From the NCBI GenBank assembly GCA_947483555.1, contig CANKMW010000054.1, forward strand, positions 1 to 60,692: a stretch of DNA of 60,692 nt. Direction: 5' to 3'. Under the pieces are notes generated by a model that did no database searches, was not told the DNA's origin, and was given only the letters and a program-made list of their open reading frames with translations. Numbering within the stretch: position 1 is the first letter of the stretch; the number at the start of each line of letters is the position of its first letter. The position numbers and the translations under genes were made by a program. The DNA comes from Myxococcales bacterium. Its GTDB lineage: Bacteria; Myxococcota_A; Polyangia; Haliangiales; Haliangiaceae. This document shows positions 22,590 through 32,181 of the stretch, one piece after another.

Positions 22590-25502
22590 ATGGATATCCG
22601 CAAGCTCAACCAGCGCGTCTCGGCCGCTCGCAGCGAGGTGGAAGCGCGTGGCGAGACGTTCTACCCTGGCGCCAGCCGCAACCACCTGGCGGCGTTCCCG
22701 CCCCGCGAGCGCTGGGACGACTGGGTCGAGATCGATGTACGCGCCCCGGATCGACCCGAGCGGCATTACCTGCTGGTGCCGACGACCTGCTTCAACTGCG
22801 AGTCGGCGTGCGGGTTGCTCGCCTACGTCGACCGCGACACGCTCGAGGTCCGCAAGCTCGAGGGCAACCCGGAGCACCCCGGCTCGCGGGGCCGCAACTG
22901 CGCCAAGGGTCCGGCGACGATCAACCAGGTCACCGATCCCGATCGCATCTTGTTCCCGCTCAAGCGCGTCGGTGAACGTGGCGAGGGACGGTGGGCCAAG
23001 GTGTCATGGGACGAGGCGCTCGACGATCTCGGCGCCCGCATCCGGCGCGCGATCACCGAGGACCGCCACAACGAGGTCATGTATCACGTCGGTCGTCCCG
23101 GCGAGGACGGCTTCACCGAGCGCGTGCTGGCGGCCTGGGGCATCGACGGCCACAACTCGCACACCAACATCTGCTCGTCGGGTGGGCGGGCCGGCTACCA
23201 CTACTGGATGGGCTTCGACCGCCCGAGCCCGGACTACGCCAACGCCGACGTCATCTTCCTGATCAGCGCCCACCTCGAGTCGGGCCATTACTTCAACCCG
23301 CACGCCCAGCGGATCATGGAGGCCAAGGCGCGGGGCGCCAAGCTGATCGTCATCGACGTCCGGCTGTCGAACACCGCGACCCACGCCGACCACTGGCTGG
23401 CGCCGCAGCCGGGCTCGGAGGCCGCGATCCTGCTCGCGACCGCCCATCATCTGATCGCCACCCGCCGCTACGATCGCGAGTTCGTCCGCCGGTGGTGGAA
23501 CTGGCAGGAGTACATGGCGGTCGGCCTCGGGCGCGTCGACGCGACGTTCGAGGACTTCGAGGCCGAGCTGGCGGGCATGTGGGCCGCGTACAGCTTCGAG
23601 ATGGCCGCCACGGAGTCGGGGATCGCGATCGACACCCTGCGCGAGATCGCCGAGGTCGTGGCCGGCGCCGGCTCGCGGCTCGCCAGCCACAACTGGCGCA
23701 GCGCCGCGGCCGGCAATCTCGGCGGCTGGCAGGTGTCGCGGACCCTGTTCCTGCTCAACGCACTGCTCGGCGCGGTGGCCAGCGAAGGCGGCACGTTCCC
23801 GAACGCGTGGAACAAGTTCGTGCCGCGACCGATCTACGCGCCGCCGCATCCCCACACCTGGAACCAGCTGACCTGGCCGCTCGAGTATCCGCTGGCGATG
23901 AACGAGATGTCGTTCCTGCTCCCGCAGCTGGTCGCCGACGGCCGCGGTGCGCTGGAGGTCTACTTCACACGGGTCTACAACCCGGTGTGGACCAACCCCG
24001 ACGGCTTCTCGTGGATCGAGATGCTGACCGACCCCGCCAAGATCCGGCTGCACGTGGCGCTGACGCCGACCTGGAACGAGACCGCCCAGTACGCCGACTA
24101 CGTGTTGCCGATGGGCGTCGGCAGCGAGCGCCACGACCTCCACTCCTACGAGACCCACGACGCGCAGTGGATCGGCTTCCGCCAGCCGGTCGGACGCACC
24201 GCCCGCGAACGCCTGGGCCGCCCGGTCGACGACACCCGGGCCGCCAACCCCGGTGAGGTCTGGGAGGAGAACGAGTTCTGGATGGAGCTGTCGTGGCGGA
24301 TCGATCCCGACGGCGCGCTCGGCATCCGGCGCTACTTCGAGTCGAAGGCGCACCCGGGCGAGAAGCTGGGCGTCGACGAGTACTACCGCCACATCTTCGA
24401 GCACTCGGTGCCCGGTCTCCCCGAGCGGGCCGCCGCGGTTGGCCTGGCGCCGCTCGAGTACATGCGTCGCTACGGCGCGTTCGAGATCGAGCGCGGCGTC
24501 GGTCGGCTCCACGAACAGCTGGTGCCGGCCAGCGAGCTCGACGATGTTTCCACCGATCGCATCGGTCGGGTCTACACCCGGGCGCCAAAGCCGGCGCCGC
24601 TCAACGTGGTCCCGGTCCCGACCCCCGACCCCGACAGCGAGGGCCGGCGTCCGGTCGGCGTCGACGTCGACGGCCAGATCATGCGCGGCTTCCCGACCCC
24701 GAGCGGGCGCCTCGAGGTGTGGTCGCGCACGCTCGCGCAGTGGGGCTGGCCCGAGTACGCGCTGCCGACGTACATCAAGAGTCACGTCCATCCCGACCAG
24801 CTCGGCGAAGACGGCCTGGTCCTCATCCCGACCTTCCGCCTGCCGGTGCAGATCCACACCCGCAGCGCCAACTCGAAGTGGCTCGACGAGATCGCGCACA
24901 CCAACCCGCTGTGGACGCACCCGACCGATGCGCGGCGGATCGGCGTGATCACCGGTGATCTGGTCCGGGTCGAGACCGAGATCGGCCACTTCGTCCTCAA
25001 GGCGTGGGTGACCGAGGGCATCCGGCCCGGCGTGGTCGCGTGCAGCCACCACATGGGGCGCTGGAAGCTCGACGGCGCCGAACGTCCCGGCCAGCGCCAG
25101 CTGATGGCGACGGTCGGGCTCGATCGCGACGGCCGCCGCTGGACGATGCGGCGCAAGCGCGGCGTCACGCCGTTCGCCTCCGACGATCCGGACACGCAGC
25201 GGATCTGGTGGAGCGACGCCGGCGTACACCAGAACCTGACGTTCGCGGTGCATCCGGATCCGATCTCCGGCATGCACTGCTGGCACCAGGCGGTTCGCGT
25301 CCGGCGCGCCGAGCCCGGCGACCGCCACGCCGACATCCACGTCGACACCGCGAAGAGCCGGCTCGCGTACCAGCAGTGGCTGACGCGGACCCGGTCGGCG
25401 GAGCAGGTCTCACCGGACGGGACCCGGCGACCGTACTGGCTGTTGCGCCCGCTCAAGCCGGGCCGCGAGGTCTACGCCTTGCCCAAGAAGCGCGGCGGAT
25501 GA
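22590..25502 (+). CDS. molybdopterin (bis-MGD) oxidoreductase catalytic subunit with 4Fe-4S
   Basis: A 970-residue DMSO-reductase-family enzyme. The N-terminal cluster motif is C67-x2-C70-x3-C74...C104. The Mo-ligand region is NICSSGGRAGYHYW, where C195 is the likely metal ligand. Further motifs are GSEAAILLATAHHLI, a TPTWNETAQYADYVLP block and a C-terminal MGD-binding fold. No twin-Arg signal is seen, so it is predicted cytoplasmic-facing, unlike many Psr/Phs relatives. The natural substrate cannot be read; polysulfide, thiosulfate, tetrathionate and others are possible. ATGA overlap with TorD downstream. Confidence 0.88.
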   Translation: MDIRKLNQRVSAARSEVEARGETFYPGASRNHLAAFPPRERWDDWVEIDVRAPDRPERHYLLVPTTCFNCESACGLLAYVDRDTLEVRKLEGNPEHPGSRGRNCAKGPATINQVTDPDRILFPLKRVGERGEGRWAKVSWDEALDDLGARIRRAITEDRHNEVMYHVGRPGEDGFTERVLAAWGIDGHNSHTNICSSGGRAGYHYWMGFDRPSPDYANADVIFLISAHLESGHYFNPHAQRIMEAKARGAKLIVIDVRLSNTATHADHWLAPQPGSEAAILLATAHHLIATRRYDREFVRRWWNWQEYMAVGLGRVDATFEDFEAELAGMWAAYSFEMAATESGIAIDTLREIAEVVAGAGSRLASHNWRSAAAGNLGGWQVSRTLFLLNALLGAVASEGGTFPNAWNKFVPRPIYAPPHPHTWNQLTWPLEYPLAMNEMSFLLPQLVADGRGALEVYFTRVYNPVWTNPDGFSWIEMLTDPAKIRLHVALTPTWNETAQYADYVLPMGVGSERHDLHSYETHDAQWIGFRQPVGRTARERLGRPVDDTRAANPGEVWEENEFWMELSWRIDPDGALGIRRYFESKAHPGEKLGVDEYYRHIFEHSVPGLPERAAAVGLAPLEYMRRYGAFEIERGVGRLHEQLVPASELDDVSTDRIGRVYTRAPKPAPLNVVPVPTPDPDSEGRRPVGVDVDGQIMRGFPTPSGRLEVWSRTLAQWGWPEYALPTYIKSHVHPDQLGEDGLVLIPTFRLPVQIHTRSANSKWLDEIAHTNPLWTHPTDARRIGVITGDLVRVETEIGHFVLKAWVTEGIRPGVVACSHHMGRWKLDGAERPGQRQLMATVGLDRDGRRWTMRRKRGVTPFASDDPDTQRIWWSDAGVHQNLTFAVHPDPISGMHCWHQAVRVRRAEPGDRHADIHVDTAKSRLAYQQWLTRTRSAEQVSPDGTRRPYWLLRPLKPGREVYALPKKRGG

Positions 25503-26362
25503 CGATGGAGCTCCTGCGCGCACTGGCCAGCCTGACCGACGCGCCCACCGACGCGCATCGCGCCGTTGCCGACGCGGTCGGGATGCCGGCGCTGCCCAGC
25601 CTCGACGACCACACCGACGCGCTCGTCTTCCAGGCCTACCCGTACGCCTCGGTCTACCTGGGCCTGGAGGGCATGATGGGCGGCGACGCCCGCGACCGCA
25701 TCGCCGGGTTCTGGCGCGCGCTCGACGTCGAGCCGAGCACCGAGCCCGACCACCTCGCCACCCTGTACGGCGGTGCGGCGGCGCTCTCCGATGCCGAAGC
25801 CCAGACCACCACGGCGCGCGGCGCCGCCGGCGTTCGCGGCGCGCGGCACGCGCTGTTCTGGGAGCACGTCGCGAGCTGGATGCCGCCGTATCTGACCTTG
25901 CTCGGTCGCATCGGCGGACCGTTCTACCAGGCGTGGGCCGAGCTGGCGGCGGCCGCACTGGCAGCGGAGGCCGAGCTGCTCGGTGCGCCGACCGCGCTCG
26001 CCGCTCACCTGCGCGCCTCACCGCCGCTGGTGGAGCCCGCCGATCTCGACCAGCTGATCGCGCTCCTGCTCGCGCCGGTGCGCACCGGCTTCACGATCGC
26101 CCGCGACGATCTCGTCCGGGCAGCGGACGAGCTGGGCATCGGCTGCCGCGTCGGCGAGCGCCGCTACGTGCTGCGCGCCTTGCTGGCCCAGGACGCCGGC
26201 GGCGTGATGGCCTGGCTCGCCGGTGAGGCCCACCGGCAGGCCGCCGAGCTGGAACGGGTGCCGTTGCCGCCGCTGTCGACCTGGTGGGCGGCGCGCGCAC
26301 GAGCGACCGCGGCCGCGCTGCAGGCGTGGCGCGAGCCCGCCGCCGAGGTCGCCGTTGGCTGA
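25499..26362 (+). CDS. TorD/DmsD-family molybdoenzyme chaperone
   Basis: A 287-residue all-helical protein. It has the TorD pattern: YPYASVYLGLEGMMGG near the start, EPSTEPDHLATLYGG (the conserved E-PDHL helix), and a later PPYLTLLGRIGGPFYQAW. It would bind the catalytic subunit during cofactor insertion. Encoded in a four-base overlap right after the molybdoenzyme, which fits. About 80 residues longer than the typical 200, mainly at the C-terminal end. Confidence 0.85.
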   Translation: MTMELLRALASLTDAPTDAHRAVADAVGMPALPSLDDHTDALVFQAYPYASVYLGLEGMMGGDARDRIAGFWRALDVEPSTEPDHLATLYGGAAALSDAEAQTTTARGAAGVRGARHALFWEHVASWMPPYLTLLGRIGGPFYQAWAELAAAALAAEAELLGAPTALAAHLRASPPLVEPADLDQLIALLLAPVRTGFTIARDDLVRAADELGIGCRVGERRYVLRALLAQDAGGVMAWLAGEAHRQAAELERVPLPPLSTWWAARARATAAALQAWREPAAEVAVG

Positions 26363-27995
26363 GCGCGGCGCGCTCGTGCGTGGCGAGATCATCGCCGGCC
26401 TGACGATCACCCTCGTCGGACTTCCGCAGTGCATCGCCTATGCGCTCATGTCCGGGGTGCCGCCGGCCTACGGCCTGGTCACCGCCGCCGTGCCCGGCCT
26501 GGTCGCGGTGGCGGTCGGCAAGAGCGCGCAGATCGTCACCGGGCCGACCAACACGACCGGCCTCTTGATCCTCGCCGCGCTGTCGCCCTACCTGGGGGAC
26601 GGTGGCGTGATCGGCGCCGCCGCGCTGCCGGTGCTGGCGACCCTCACGGTCCTGGCCGGCCTGATCCGGCTGGCGCTGGCGCTGGCCGGGGGTGCGGCGA
26701 TCCTCGATTTCCTCCCCGAGTCGGTGCTCACCGGGTTCACCAGCGGCGCCGCGGTGCTGATCACCGTCATGCAACTCGACGAAGCGCTCGGCATGCGCGG
26801 GATCTCCGGCGCATCGCTGATCGCGCAGGCCGATTCGATCGGACGATCGATCGGCGGCGGGGCCTCGCCGACGTTGCTGGCCGTCGCCGTGAGCGTCGTC
26901 ACCGTGGCGGCGCTGCTGGGCGCCAAGCGGTGGCGCCCGGGCTGGCCGGTGCCGCTGCTGGTCGTCCTCGCCGGCGCCGCGCTCGCCGCCGGTCTCGATC
27001 TCGACGCCGCGCGCGGGCTCCCGATCGTCGGCGATCAAGCGCCGCTACCGATGGGCTGGCCCGAGGTGGCGTTGCCGTCGACCGACCCCACGGTCTGGGA
27101 GCAGCTCGCGATTCCCGCGCTCGCGATCGTGCTGCTCGGCACCCTCGAAATGACCGTCAGCGCCCGCGCCGGCGGCGCGCTCCCGGATCTGCGGCGCGAG
27201 ATCGTGGCCCAGGGCGCCGCCAACGTCGCCGGCGCGTTCACCGGCGCGTTTCCGGCCTCGGCCAGCCTCACCCGGTCGGCGCTGTTGCGTCTGGGCGGCG
27301 CCCGCACCCGCCTGGCGCCCGCGCTGTCGGCGGTCTTCGTCGTGCCGGTGTTGCTGTTCGCCGCGCCGCTGGCCAACCAGATCCCGAACGCCAGCCTGGC
27401 CGCGGTGCTGTTCGTGACCGCGCTCGGCATGATCGACGTCGGCCGCATCCGCCGCATGCTCGCGGTCGGCGGCGAGACCAGGCTCCTGCTGGTCGCGACC
27501 TTCCTGGGCACGCTGCTGTTGCCGCTGCAGTGGGCGATCGTCGGCGGTGCGCTGTTCGGCGTCCTGCGCCATCTCGATCAGTCGATGCGACCGCGGCTCC
27601 GGGTCTACATCGCGTCACCCGACGGACTCGCGCCACCGGCCGCGGACGCGACGCCGGCGCAGGTCATCGTCGAGGTGTCGGGGACGTTGCACTATGCCGC
27701 GATCCGCAACTTCCTCACCGAGCTCCGGGCGCGCGTCCCATCCTCGGCGCAGCACGTGGTGCTCGATCTCTCTCATGCTCACCACATGCGCTACGCCGCG
27801 CTGGCCGCGTTCGAGCAGGTCGCGACCGATCTCGACGCCCGCGGTGGCCGCCTCGTCCTCGCCGGCGTGGCCGTCGAGTTTGCCGACTACCTGGCTCGCG
27901 CCGGGTCGCGCCTGCACGTCATTCGCGACGGTGAACGCCCCGGCGAGGCGGTGCGCGCCGCGCTCGCCGAGGTCGACGCCCGTCGCCCCGGTTGA
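26355..27995 (+). CDS. SulP-family anion transporter with STAS domain
   Basis: A 546-residue transporter starting at TTG 26355 (or GTG 26376), overlapping the chaperone stop. SulP helices include GEIIAGLTITLVGLPQCIAYALMSG (N-terminal signature, split for length), GPTNTTGLLILAA and LTGFTSGAAVLI, followed by a C-terminal STAS domain from about 425 (VIVEVSGTLHYAAIRNFL, VVLDLSHAHHMRYAALAAF). It moves sulfate, molybdate-like or bicarbonate ions. Position behind a molybdoenzyme operon suggests it feeds sulfate or molybdate to that pathway, but this is inference. Confidence 0.88.
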   Translation: MAERGALVRGEIIAGLTITLVGLPQCIAYALMSGVPPAYGLVTAAVPGLVAVAVGKSAQIVTGPTNTTGLLILAALSPYLGDGGVIGAAALPVLATLTVLAGLIRLALALAGGAAILDFLPESVLTGFTSGAAVLITVMQLDEALGMRGISGASLIAQADSIGRSIGGGASPTLLAVAVSVVTVAALLGAKRWRPGWPVPLLVVLAGAALAAGLDLDAARGLPIVGDQAPLPMGWPEVALPSTDPTVWEQLAIPALAIVLLGTLEMTVSARAGGALPDLRREIVAQGAANVAGAFTGAFPASASLTRSALLRLGGARTRLAPALSAVFVVPVLLFAAPLANQIPNASLAAVLFVTALGMIDVGRIRRMLAVGGETRLLLVATFLGTLLLPLQWAIVGGALFGVLRHLDQSMRPRLRVYIASPDGLAPPAADATPAQVIVEVSGTLHYAAIRNFLTELRARVPSSAQHVVLDLSHAHHMRYAALAAFEQVATDLDARGGRLVLAGVAVEFADYLARAGSRLHVIRDGERPGEAVRAALAEVDARRPG

Positions 27996-28739
27996 CGACG
28001 CCGCGACGGCGAGCGCCAGCTCGAGCTCGGCCATCGCGCGCGGCAGGGGTGGCAGCCTCCAGCCACGGATCGCGCGCGCCAGGCACGCCTTGACCCGTCG
28101 CTCGGCCGCTGGCGTGCTGCCGTCGCCGCTCGGCGAGTGAAACTGCCAGGCCGGCAGCCAGACCCGGGTGACCCGCTTGCGGAGGTCGAGCACCAGTCGC
28201 ACGGTCCGGGCCCGGGTCGCACAGCCGTCGAGGCTGGCACGGCGGCTGGCGTCGAGGAACGCGGCCAGCGTGGCGCCGGGGTCGCGCCAGGCCGCGAACG
28301 CGGGCTCGACCGCCGGCGCGCCAGCACCGTCCGCGGCGACGACGTGGCGCAGGGTCACGCGCTCGACCTCGGGGGGCAACGGCGGCAACGACACCCGCGC
28401 GATGACCCGGGCCAGACACCGCTCCGTCGGGGTAAGGCCCCGGCCTCCGACCGCCGGCATCGGCATGGCGACCACCGTGGCGCCATCGCGCGCCCGCATC
28501 GCGACCAGCGCGAGCGCGTGCGGCAGACCGCGGCCCACGCACGATCGCAGATCGGCGTCGACGGCTGCGGTCGCGGACGCAACCAGCGCCGGGGTGTCGG
28601 TCCAGCTCGCGGCCGCGGGTGACGCGACCGGCTGGACCTGGGGGGCCGAAACCGCGGCCACCGCGGCCACCAGCACCAGCGCCGGCGCGCGCAGCAAGGC
28701 CGGCGGGCGGAACCGGCGGCCGGACGAGGACGGAGTCAC
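27615..28739 (-). CDS. secreted hypothetical protein (paired-Cys repeat architecture)
   Basis: GTG start; signal peptide LLRAPALVLVAAVAAVSA. The mature region has two similar halves, each with a D..CV/GCATR segment followed by a CLARxIxxxxLPPLP motif (ERCLARVIARVSLPPLPPEVE and KACLARAIRGWRLPPLPRAM). This internal repeat is reminiscent of AgmX/PglI C-terminal domains of myxobacteria. From about residue 248 onward the reading frame is antisense to the SulP gene for 380 nt, so the natural C-terminus is unclear. GTG 28739 is the only good start. Confidence 0.5.
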   Translation of the reverse strand: MTPSSSGRRFRPPALLRAPALVLVAAVAAVSAPQVQPVASPAAASWTDTPALVASATAAVDADLRSCVGRGLPHALALVAMRARDGATVVAMPMPAVGGRGLTPTERCLARVIARVSLPPLPPEVERVTLRHVVAADGAGAPAVEPAFAAWRDPGATLAAFLDASRRASLDGCATRARTVRLVLDLRKRVTRVWLPAWQFHSPSGDGSTPAAERRVKACLARAIRGWRLPPLPRAMAELELALAVAASSTGATGVDLGERGAHRLAGAFTVANDVQARPGASQVVGKLDGHAGEDEAATAGVEIGRDLLERGQRGVAHVVSMREIEHHVLRRGWDARPELGEEVADRGIVQRPRHLDDDLRRRRVRGRWRESVG

Positions 28740-28832
28740 GGACGTACTGTCACCCAGCCGCGCCGAGGTGTCGTGCCGGTGGCGATCAGGCGTCGTCGGC
28801 GCGAGCGGCGCCGCTTCGAGTCGCCGGCGCCA

Positions 28833-30209
28833 TCATCTAGCGTCGGGGCCTGTCCTGAGCCTGTCGAGGGGGTGAAAGCTGCCGCTGGCGCGCTCGAGGC
28901 GCACGGTGGCGACGTTCCACTGCTGGATGGCGGTGGCCAGCCTCGCCCGCATCTGGAACCAGCCCAGGTAGGCCTCGGCGAGATCCTTGGCTTCGGCGGT
29001 GCCGATCGCGTCGGCCTGCACCAGCGATGCGACCCAGGCGCGGGCGCTTTGCTCGCCCGCGGTCGCGGCCTCGACGCGGCGGCGAGCGCGAGAGGCTTCC
29101 GCGTAGGCGGTGCGCTGATCGAGGCTGGCCCCGACCCGGGCGAGGTCGGCCTGGGCGCTGGCCTTGCGGGCGACGGCGCGGGCGCGGGCGACCTTGGTCC
29201 GCGTGGTCCACGGCTCGAGCTTCCAGGACAGCTTCAGGACCAGGCTGGCGCGGGCCTGGTGGTAGGGGTCGTCGTGGATCACCTCGGGCGGATCATCGAC
29301 GCCCTGCGCGCTGGCGTAGGACAGGGCGCCAACCAGCGACAGCATCGGCCAGTAGTCGCTGGCCTCGAGGTCCGCGAGGGCGTGCGCCGCGCGGGCCCCC
29401 TCGGTGGCGGCGATGACCTGGGGCCGCCGGGTGCGGGCGCGGGCGAGGTAGTCGGCCTCGGCACCGAGCTCGTAGCCCACGGCGTCGATGGGTGCGTCGT
29501 CGATGTCGGCGCGGTCGTCGCCGGCGAGGGCCCGGACCGCCGCCAGCGCGATCTCCTCGCCCTGCTGGGCATCCTCGAGCTGGATGCGGGCCTCGGCCAG
29601 GATGGTGTCGAGGCGCTGCTGATCCTGGATGGTCACCTCGCCAGACGCCTCGGCGACGCGCTCGACCAGGCGCTCCCGCGCGGCGCCGAGCTGATCGATC
29701 CCGTCCTCGAGCATGTAGCGCAGCTCGCGCGCCAGCTTGAGCCCCCAGTAGGCGCGCGCCGCGTCGACCGCGGCGTCGCCAGCGACTTCGTCCTCGAGCG
29801 CGCGACCGGCAGCGACACCGGCGCGGCTGGCCTTGCGCGCCGGTCCCGCCTTGCCGTAGGCGTAGATCGGCTGCACGACGTCGAGGCTGAAGCCCGTCCA
29901 CGCGCCGTCCCAGCCCCAGGCCAGGCCGTCGGGATCGGTGGTGTCGCAACCGGGGTCGAGGCAGCGGATGCGCGGGCTCGGTCCCACGAACGCGCTGGCC
30001 GCGATCCTCGGCAGCAGCGCGGCCGTAACCTCGCTGCCCCGCGTGCGTGCGGCGTCGCTGTCGCTCGCCGCCATCTGCGCCCGCGGACCGAGCAGGGCGC
30101 GGGCGGTCAGTTGCTCCAGCGTCAGGCGCGGCGACTCGTCGGCGGCAGCGAGCGCAGCCGCGGCCACGACCAGGGCCGCGGCGCCGGCGAGGGTGGGTAC
30201 GAGTCTCAT
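28833..30209 (-). CDS. TolC-like outer-membrane efflux protein
   Basis: A 458-residue OMF-family protein with a signal peptide and long helical hairpins typical of the TolC tunnel (EDEVAGDAAVDAARAYWGLK, then LRYMLEDGIDQLGAARERLVER and a matching second half with ARKASAQADLARVGASLDQR). LGWFQMRARLATAIQQWN near the C-terminus matches the family. It would export drugs or proteins with a periplasmic partner not present in the window. The last residues come from a dispersed repeat (28850-28874). Confidence 0.8.
   Translation of the reverse strand: MRLVPTLAGAAALVVAAAALAAADESPRLTLEQLTARALLGPRAQMAASDSDAARTRGSEVTAALLPRIAASAFVGPSPRIRCLDPGCDTTDPDGLAWGWDGAWTGFSLDVVQPIYAYGKAGPARKASRAGVAAGRALEDEVAGDAAVDAARAYWGLKLARELRYMLEDGIDQLGAARERLVERVAEASGEVTIQDQQRLDTILAEARIQLEDAQQGEEIALAAVRALAGDDRADIDDAPIDAVGYELGAEADYLARARTRRPQVIAATEGARAAHALADLEASDYWPMLSLVGALSYASAQGVDDPPEVIHDDPYHQARASLVLKLSWKLEPWTTRTKVARARAVARKASAQADLARVGASLDQRTAYAEASRARRRVEAATAGEQSARAWVASLVQADAIGTAEAKDLAEAYLGWFQMRARLATAIQQWNVATVRLERASGSFHPLDRLRTGPDAR
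28850..28874. repeat. dispersed intergenic repeat, copy 3
   Basis: GGCCTGTCCTGAGCCTGTCGAGGGG: the same CCTGAGC...GTCGA(A)GGG core as the elements at 6237 and 19835. A CGAGCGGCGCCGCTTCGAGTC block just before (28802-28822) resembles the other arm. It forms the last codons of the TolC-like gene. Confidence 0.5.
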
Positions 30210-30345
30210 CCATCCGTTCTACCGTGCGAGCCGCATCGATTCGGTCCGGAAACAGACCCAGAAACGGTGGTGTTGCAGCAAACAATCCGCGGCTCCGGGT
30301 CGCTCGAAGGGGAGAATGGGGGGCCGCCGCGCGTAGGATGGGGTG

Positions 30346-32175
30346 ATGAAAGCCCGCGGCGGATCTGGGTCTGGTGAGGTCGAGACCGAGGCTCGCGGCG
30401 CCGGCACGGCGCCCGGCAAGCGCACGCGCACGGAGGCCATCCAGCGCCGGCGCTCGAACGGCGACGAGGCGGCGGGCGCCAGCCCGGCCGGCGGCGGCGC
30501 GGGGGCCCTGCTGCCGCAGCCGGTGCAGGCGAAGATGGCGGACGCGTTCGACTTCAACTTCGACTCGGTGCGCGTCCATCAGGACGACAAGGCCTCGGCG
30601 ATGGGCGCGCTGGCGTACACCCAGGGCTCCGACGTGCACTTCGCACCCGGCCAGTACGATCCGGACAGCGCGCGCGGCCAGGAGCTCCTCGGCCACGAGC
30701 TGGCCCACGTGGTCCAGCAGACCGAGGGCCGCGTCCAGGCCACCACGCAGCTCAAGGGCGTCGGCCTCAACGACGACTCGGCGCTCGAACGCGAGGCCGA
30801 CGACTGGGGTGCGCGCGCGGCGCGCGGCGAGTCGGTCGACCGCGGCGGTCAGGCGAGCGCGGCGAGCGCGGGTTCCGACGCGCCGGTGCAGCGCTTCAAG
30901 GACTACGGCGCGACCGGCGAGCACGACGCCAAGAAGGCGACCCACTGGGCCAACAGCACGCCGCTGCGGGTCGCCGACGACGGCACCGCCGCGGTGGCGC
31001 AGGGCAGCGTCGCCGGCTCGCAGGAGCTGTACGTCGTGCCGGGTCGCCTGCCGGCGATCAACAGCGATCTCAAGTCGGCCAGCGCTCCGCTCAAGCTGAT
31101 CAAGGCCGGCGGCAGCGTGAGCGGCGCGACGCCGGCGGATCTCGAGCAGCCGGCCGCGATCCTCGATCGCGTCAAGCCGGTCGAGGTCGCCGACGCCAGC
31201 AAGGACAAGAAGATCCCCGACGATTGCGGCAACGCGGCGCGCACCGTCACCGGCGCCACCGACGAAGGCAAGGCGCTGCACGCCGAGTACAACGACAAGG
31301 CCGGCAAGCACGCCACGACGAGCAGCGGTGATCCCGAGATGATGAAGTACGAGATCATGGTCAATCACTTCGGCGACAAGATGCCGCACGTGAAGACCGT
31401 GCTCGCCGACGTCGAGGCGGCGATCGCCAAGACCAGCGCGCTGTCGACGCAGCTCGAGCCGTTCGTCGACGATTTCAAGAAGCTGCGCGAGGCGGTCGAC
31501 GACGCCAACGCCGCCGCCGAGGCGATCGTGAAGGAGTTCGACGCCATCAAGGCGGCCCACGCCGCCAAGGTCCAGGCCGTCGAGGACGCCGGCGCCGCCG
31601 ACAAGGACGATCAGATCAAGGCCCTCGAGCTGAAGCTCGCCGCGGCCAAGAAGAAGATCAACGAGAAGTTCGCCAAGGCCAAGAAGGCGTACGACGCCGC
31701 CGACAAGAAGTGGCAGGCGTTCCTCGACCAGGACGTGAGCGGCAAGAAGCTGCGCGCGGTCCTCCAGGCCTACTGGGACGCCGACAAGATCCGCACCAGT
31801 CTGATCGCCGAGATCATGGGCCCCTACGAGGGCATGAAGGCGGCCGATCAGGAGGCGTTCGACGACAAGGTCGAGATCAACCGCCACGCCAACCCCGGCG
31901 TCGGCGAGGCCTACACGATCTCGTCGGGCGGCCCGGCCAAGAGCTCGCGCTCGACGTGGAACTTCCACTGGGGTGGCGTGATCATGAAGACCGGCGGCGA
32001 CAACGTCACGATGGAGAACTACGCCGGCAACCAGACCGACGAGTGGTACTTTCAGATGTACGGCGTGCCGACCAAGGGCAACCCGCGCACCGGTCAGACG
32101 TTCCACGAACAGCACCGCGACGTGCACGCCCAGCACGGCACCACGCCCACCACGCTCTCGACCGAGAAGACCTGA
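30346..32175 (+). CDS. DUF4157 (eCIS-core) protein with putative papain-like C-terminal domain
   Basis: A 609-residue protein. Residues 60-125 are the DUF4157 core: FDFNFDSVRVHQDDKA, then YTQGSDVHFAPGQYDP and GHELAHVVQQ, whose HELAH (117-121) is a zinc-type motif. The family is a hallmark of effectors loaded into extracellular contractile injection systems. After a linker, residue 294 is Cys in PDDCGNAARTVTG. A long coiled coil (about 355-460) follows, then NFHWGGVIMKT (His541) and GGDNVTMENYAG (Asn558). The Cys...His...Asn order is that of papain-like hydrolases. No eCIS structural genes are in the window. ATG 30346; GTG 30343 is one codon upstream. Confidence 0.78.
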   Translation: MKARGGSGSGEVETEARGAGTAPGKRTRTEAIQRRRSNGDEAAGASPAGGGAGALLPQPVQAKMADAFDFNFDSVRVHQDDKASAMGALAYTQGSDVHFAPGQYDPDSARGQELLGHELAHVVQQTEGRVQATTQLKGVGLNDDSALEREADDWGARAARGESVDRGGQASAASAGSDAPVQRFKDYGATGEHDAKKATHWANSTPLRVADDGTAAVAQGSVAGSQELYVVPGRLPAINSDLKSASAPLKLIKAGGSVSGATPADLEQPAAILDRVKPVEVADASKDKKIPDDCGNAARTVTGATDEGKALHAEYNDKAGKHATTSSGDPEMMKYEIMVNHFGDKMPHVKTVLADVEAAIAKTSALSTQLEPFVDDFKKLREAVDDANAAAEAIVKEFDAIKAAHAAKVQAVEDAGAADKDDQIKALELKLAAAKKKINEKFAKAKKAYDAADKKWQAFLDQDVSGKKLRAVLQAYWDADKIRTSLIAEIMGPYEGMKAADQEAFDDKVEINRHANPGVGEAYTISSGGPAKSSRSTWNFHWGGVIMKTGGDNVTMENYAGNQTDEWYFQMYGVPTKGNPRTGQTFHEQHRDVHAQHGTTPTTLSTEKT

Positions 32176-32181
32176 TCTGGA

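Noticed and set aside
23004..25340. 778-codon minus-strand frame opposite the molybdoenzyme
   Set aside because: Low-complexity shadow frame; the plus strand has the FeS and Mo motifs.
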